Positions 62,596-64,000 of a DNA stretch of 64,000 nt are shown here, in pieces (position 1 is the first letter of the stretch; each line of letters starts with the position of its first letter). The stretch comes from Furfurilactobacillus milii. Lineage in GTDB: Bacteria; Bacillota; Bacilli; Lactobacillales; Lactobacillaceae. The position numbers and the translations under genes were made by a program. The notes beneath the pieces were generated by a model. It was not told the DNA's origin and did not search any database. It was given only the letters and a program-made list of their open reading frames with translations. The stretch is from NCBI RefSeq assembly GCF_021654115.1, contig NZ_JAIWJF010000007.1, positions 62,001-126,000 of the forward strand, given 5' to 3'.

Positions 62596-62745
62596 CTTTC
62601 TTACTGCATCAGTCCGGATAAAGACTGTTTTACGCTAGAAGCGTGCGACACTCTCATCGTGGGCTGATGCCTTAAGATTATTTCCAATGGTCAAAAGACA
62701 TCACCCCCTTTCATTTAATGGTAATAGACTAACGCGATCTGGCAT
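62566..62745 (-). ncRNA. Candidate leader or small RNA upstream of the LysR gene
   Basis: On the minus strand, TTGACT near 62759 could start a transcript of about 170 bases. It holds a region closed by GCATCAG/CTGATGC (62670-62606) with inner hairpins ACGCT/AGCGT and AGTC/GACT. It ends in a strong terminator, GCCCTGGGA/TCCCAGGGC with a T5 tail (62595-62566), 56 bases before the LysR start. A seven-codon frame MSFDHWK after AAAGGGGGTG (62701-62678) could be a leader peptide, though the ribosome site nearly touches its ATG. It might be an attenuator or a free small RNA. No protein gene fits here. Confidence 0.4.
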
Positions 62746-63109
62746 GTTAGTCAATTGATAAAACTTGGCGGAGAATTTTTGTCACTATCAAGCTATTTCG
62801 AGGGCTTTTCACGGTTTAAAAGGAAAGCAGGTCGTAAACTACTCTCAAGAAAACGGTTGAGGTCTAGTGGTACTTGGGTGTTTGATCGTCGCAGTCAAGT
62901 TAAGTTCAACTTTTACAACGTGTCAGAAAATGAAGTGAAATCGCTTAGGAGCGGACTTTGTGTTCGATATTCACAGCGTAGAAGGAAAGTGAGACCATTG
63001 CCACAATAAAATGATCGACCATAACAGGGTGTTACTCGCACCTTCACTAGACCGAAAAAACGTTTTCCCACCCAAAGGGGCCTGCCATCATGTGGCAGGT
63101 CCTTTTTTC
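62746..63109 (+). ncRNA. Candidate structured leader, weakly T-box-like
   Basis: This part of the long gap 62511-63634 ends in a strong plus-strand terminator (GGCCTGCCA/TGGCAGGTCC plus T6, 63079-63108). About 50 bases before it is AGGGTGTTACTCGCACC (63026 on), which resembles the T-box antiterminator pattern AGGGTGG-ACC-CG but lacks the UGG that pairs with the tRNA end. The 84-codon frame within (62755-63009) has no ribosome site and unusual composition. It may be a degenerate T-box or another untranslated RNA. No gene follows the terminator closely. Confidence 0.3.
63077..63109 (+). terminator. Intrinsic terminator
   Basis: GGCCTGCCA/TGGCAGGTCC stem (with a G-U pair), 5-base loop and six T. 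Confidence 0.85.
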
Positions 63110-63302
63110 TTCTCTCATTTTCATTATTGGAAATTCCGAATAATGTTGCGACATTCGGTTATTTTCAAAACCATTAGTGATAGCTGATTCTTTGCTAAGG
63201 ATAGAATGCCAGTAAAGCCGATATATCAATAGGTGAAGCGTTGTACTAAGTTAGAAAATAATTAAAATCATAAAAATGGCGTTCCGTTCGGAAATTACTG
63301 TC

Positions 63303-63316
63303 AGTAAACGTTTTCA
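63303..63316 (+). promoter_or_regulatory. cre-like site upstream of the nucleoside transporter
   Basis: AGTAAACGTTTTCA matches the catabolite-responsive element at 13 of 14 positions, about 320 bases before the transporter ATG and ahead of its presumed leader. Confidence 0.45.
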
Positions 63317-63424
63317 TTCGTTTTCAATATTCACGTAACCGCTCTAAAAATTAAAAAGAAGCTTCACCGGAGGAATCAATGTTTACACCTAGCTCGATTA
63401 ACGGTACTATTAATTGGTCAGGGA

Positions 63425-63610
63425 AGGCGGACTGTACCTTTCCGTTTGCGGAGGCGTTTTCAACCAAGCCATTATTTCGTGAAAATTATTCTAAAGTCCG
63501 CTTTTCAACTGAAGGAGGGGTGAGGTTTTCGACATCGAGGTGTGCGTCGAAAAATCGATGCATAACGCTGAGTGGCTCAAATGGGAGCATTTGGGCTGAA
63601 ACATACCATC
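63425..63610 (+). promoter_or_regulatory. Structured 5' leader of the nucleoside transporter gene
   Basis: The region just upstream of the transporter can form a 9-bp long-range stem (AGGCGGACT/AGTCCGCTT, 63425-63433 with 63495-63503), a CATCGA/TCGATG stem (63533-63560) and a hairpin CTCAAATG-GGAG-CATTTGGG (63576-63595). An open frame at 63379-63651 overlaps it, but its product resembles no protein and it overlaps the transporter start. A riboswitch or other RNA control of nucleoside uptake is possible. I do not recognise the purine riboswitch core. Confidence 0.4.
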
Positions 63611-63634
63611 ATTTTGGAAAGAAGGACATATGTT

Positions 63635-64000
63635 ATGTATTTAGTTGTTAACATCATTGGTGTTATCGTCTACTTGGCGATTGCTTGGGCACTGTCCAAG
63701 AACCGCTCGAAGATTAAGTGGCGTTCTGTTGGCATCATGGTTGTCTTAAACTTAGTTATTGCCTGGTTATTAACCAGTTTCGCCGGTGGCCGTGCCGTTG
63801 TTAAGGGTGCTGCTGATGGATTCAACTGGTTGGTGCAAGTTGCCTACAAAGGAATCAACTTCGCATTGCCTAACTGGGTTGGTGCTACGGGTACACACCC
63901 AGCACCAGTTAACTTCATTACCAGTGCTTTGCTACCAATTCTGTTGATTGTGCCATTATTCGATATCCTGACATACATTGGTGTATTGCCATGGATCATC
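63635..64000 (+). CDS. nupC: Concentrative nucleoside transporter (NupC/CNT family), N-terminal part
   Basis: The first 122 residues of a membrane protein that runs off the window. It starts MYLVVNIIGVIVYLAIAWALSK at the ATG after AGAAGGA and continues with RSVGIMVVLNLVIAWLLTS and GRAVVKGAADGFNWLVQVAYKGINF, a typical CNT opening with the first helices. It would import nucleosides with protons or sodium. Together with the nucleoside hydrolase at 13693, each preceded by a cre-like site, it suggests catabolite-controlled nucleoside use. Confidence 0.85.
   Translation, partial: MYLVVNIIGVIVYLAIAWALSKNRSKIKWRSVGIMVVLNLVIAWLLTSFAGGRAVVKGAADGFNWLVQVAYKGINFALPNWVGATGTHPAPVNFITSALLPILLIVPLFDILTYIGVLPWII

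Noticed and set aside
62755-63009. An 84-codon plus-strand frame.
   Set aside because: No ribosome binding site, Arg/Ser-rich product without family features, and it precedes a terminator that fits an untranslated RNA.
63379-63651. A 90-codon frame with GGAGG before its ATG, upstream of the nucleoside transporter.
   Set aside because: It overlaps the transporter start by 17 bases, resembles no protein, and sits in a region that folds well as RNA. Retained as a leader candidate instead.
1-64000. CRISPR arrays, tRNA or rRNA genes.
   Set aside because: No spacer-repeat pattern, cloverleaf or rRNA sequence was seen on either strand by reading. A tRNAscan or rRNA model search would be needed to exclude them fully.

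Overview
The window looks like part of a Lactobacillaceae chromosome. The evidence is low-to-moderate G+C, strong AGGAGG-type ribosome binding sites, a C69 dipeptidase and PepN for peptide use, KxYKxGKxW surface proteins, an MntH/Usp pair, lactobacillus-type toxin-antitoxin loci and many short intrinsic terminators. I cannot fix the genus. No tRNA, rRNA, CRISPR array, prophage or intact insertion sequence is visible, so this reads as core or semi-accessory chromosome with short transcription units.

Layout. 1-9956: the end of a dipeptidase, a broken zeta toxin with its small partner gene, a stand-alone GAPDH, pepN, a Phd/RelE-type toxin-antitoxin pair, and an operon of a large FAD protein, NAD(P)HX epimerase and a YdeI-like protein. 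9957-21341: a lectin-type surface adhesin, a nucleoside hydrolase with a cre-like site, a tyrosine phosphatase that seems to start at ATC, hicAB, then small enzymes and transporters. 21342-33669: usp and mntH, a small regulator, a CDF metal exporter, an HU-like protein, an orphan substrate-binding protein, and several single-gene units. 33829-47047: a quinone reductase with DUF1304, DedA, two MFS exporters, a type I toxin with probable antisense RNA, rlmD, fetAB, PH-domain membrane proteins (one frameshifted), a DUF4097 protein and an Rgg-like regulator. 47428-56180: a very large Ser-rich, Ser-Asp-Ala-repeat surface protein followed by two paired glycosyltransferases, probably its glycosylation partners. 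56534-64000: a MacB-like ABC transporter, the AbiE pair, lplA, an orphan higA with a higB remnant, a LysR regulator, two or three candidate leader RNAs and the start of a nucleoside transporter.

The most unusual feature is a family of eight intergenic repeats, each 168-172 bp, at 10098, 16490, 21401, 21666, 31653, 31930, 35196 and 42634. None encodes a plausible protein. Each is closed by a terminal inverted repeat of about 10-14 bp and holds three internal hairpins. Copies differ in sequence, but many substitutions are matched on both arms, so the fold is conserved better than the sequence. That points to selection on an RNA (or single-stranded DNA) structure. They form two subfamilies, and twice a copy of one subfamily faces a copy of the other about 100 bp away. 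I could not check whether the family is already catalogued.

A second theme is toxin-antitoxin content. Six loci are seen in 64 kb: zeta (nonsense-mutated), Phd/RelE, HicAB, a holin-like type I toxin, AbiE, and an orphan HigA with a higB remnant. At least two are decaying.
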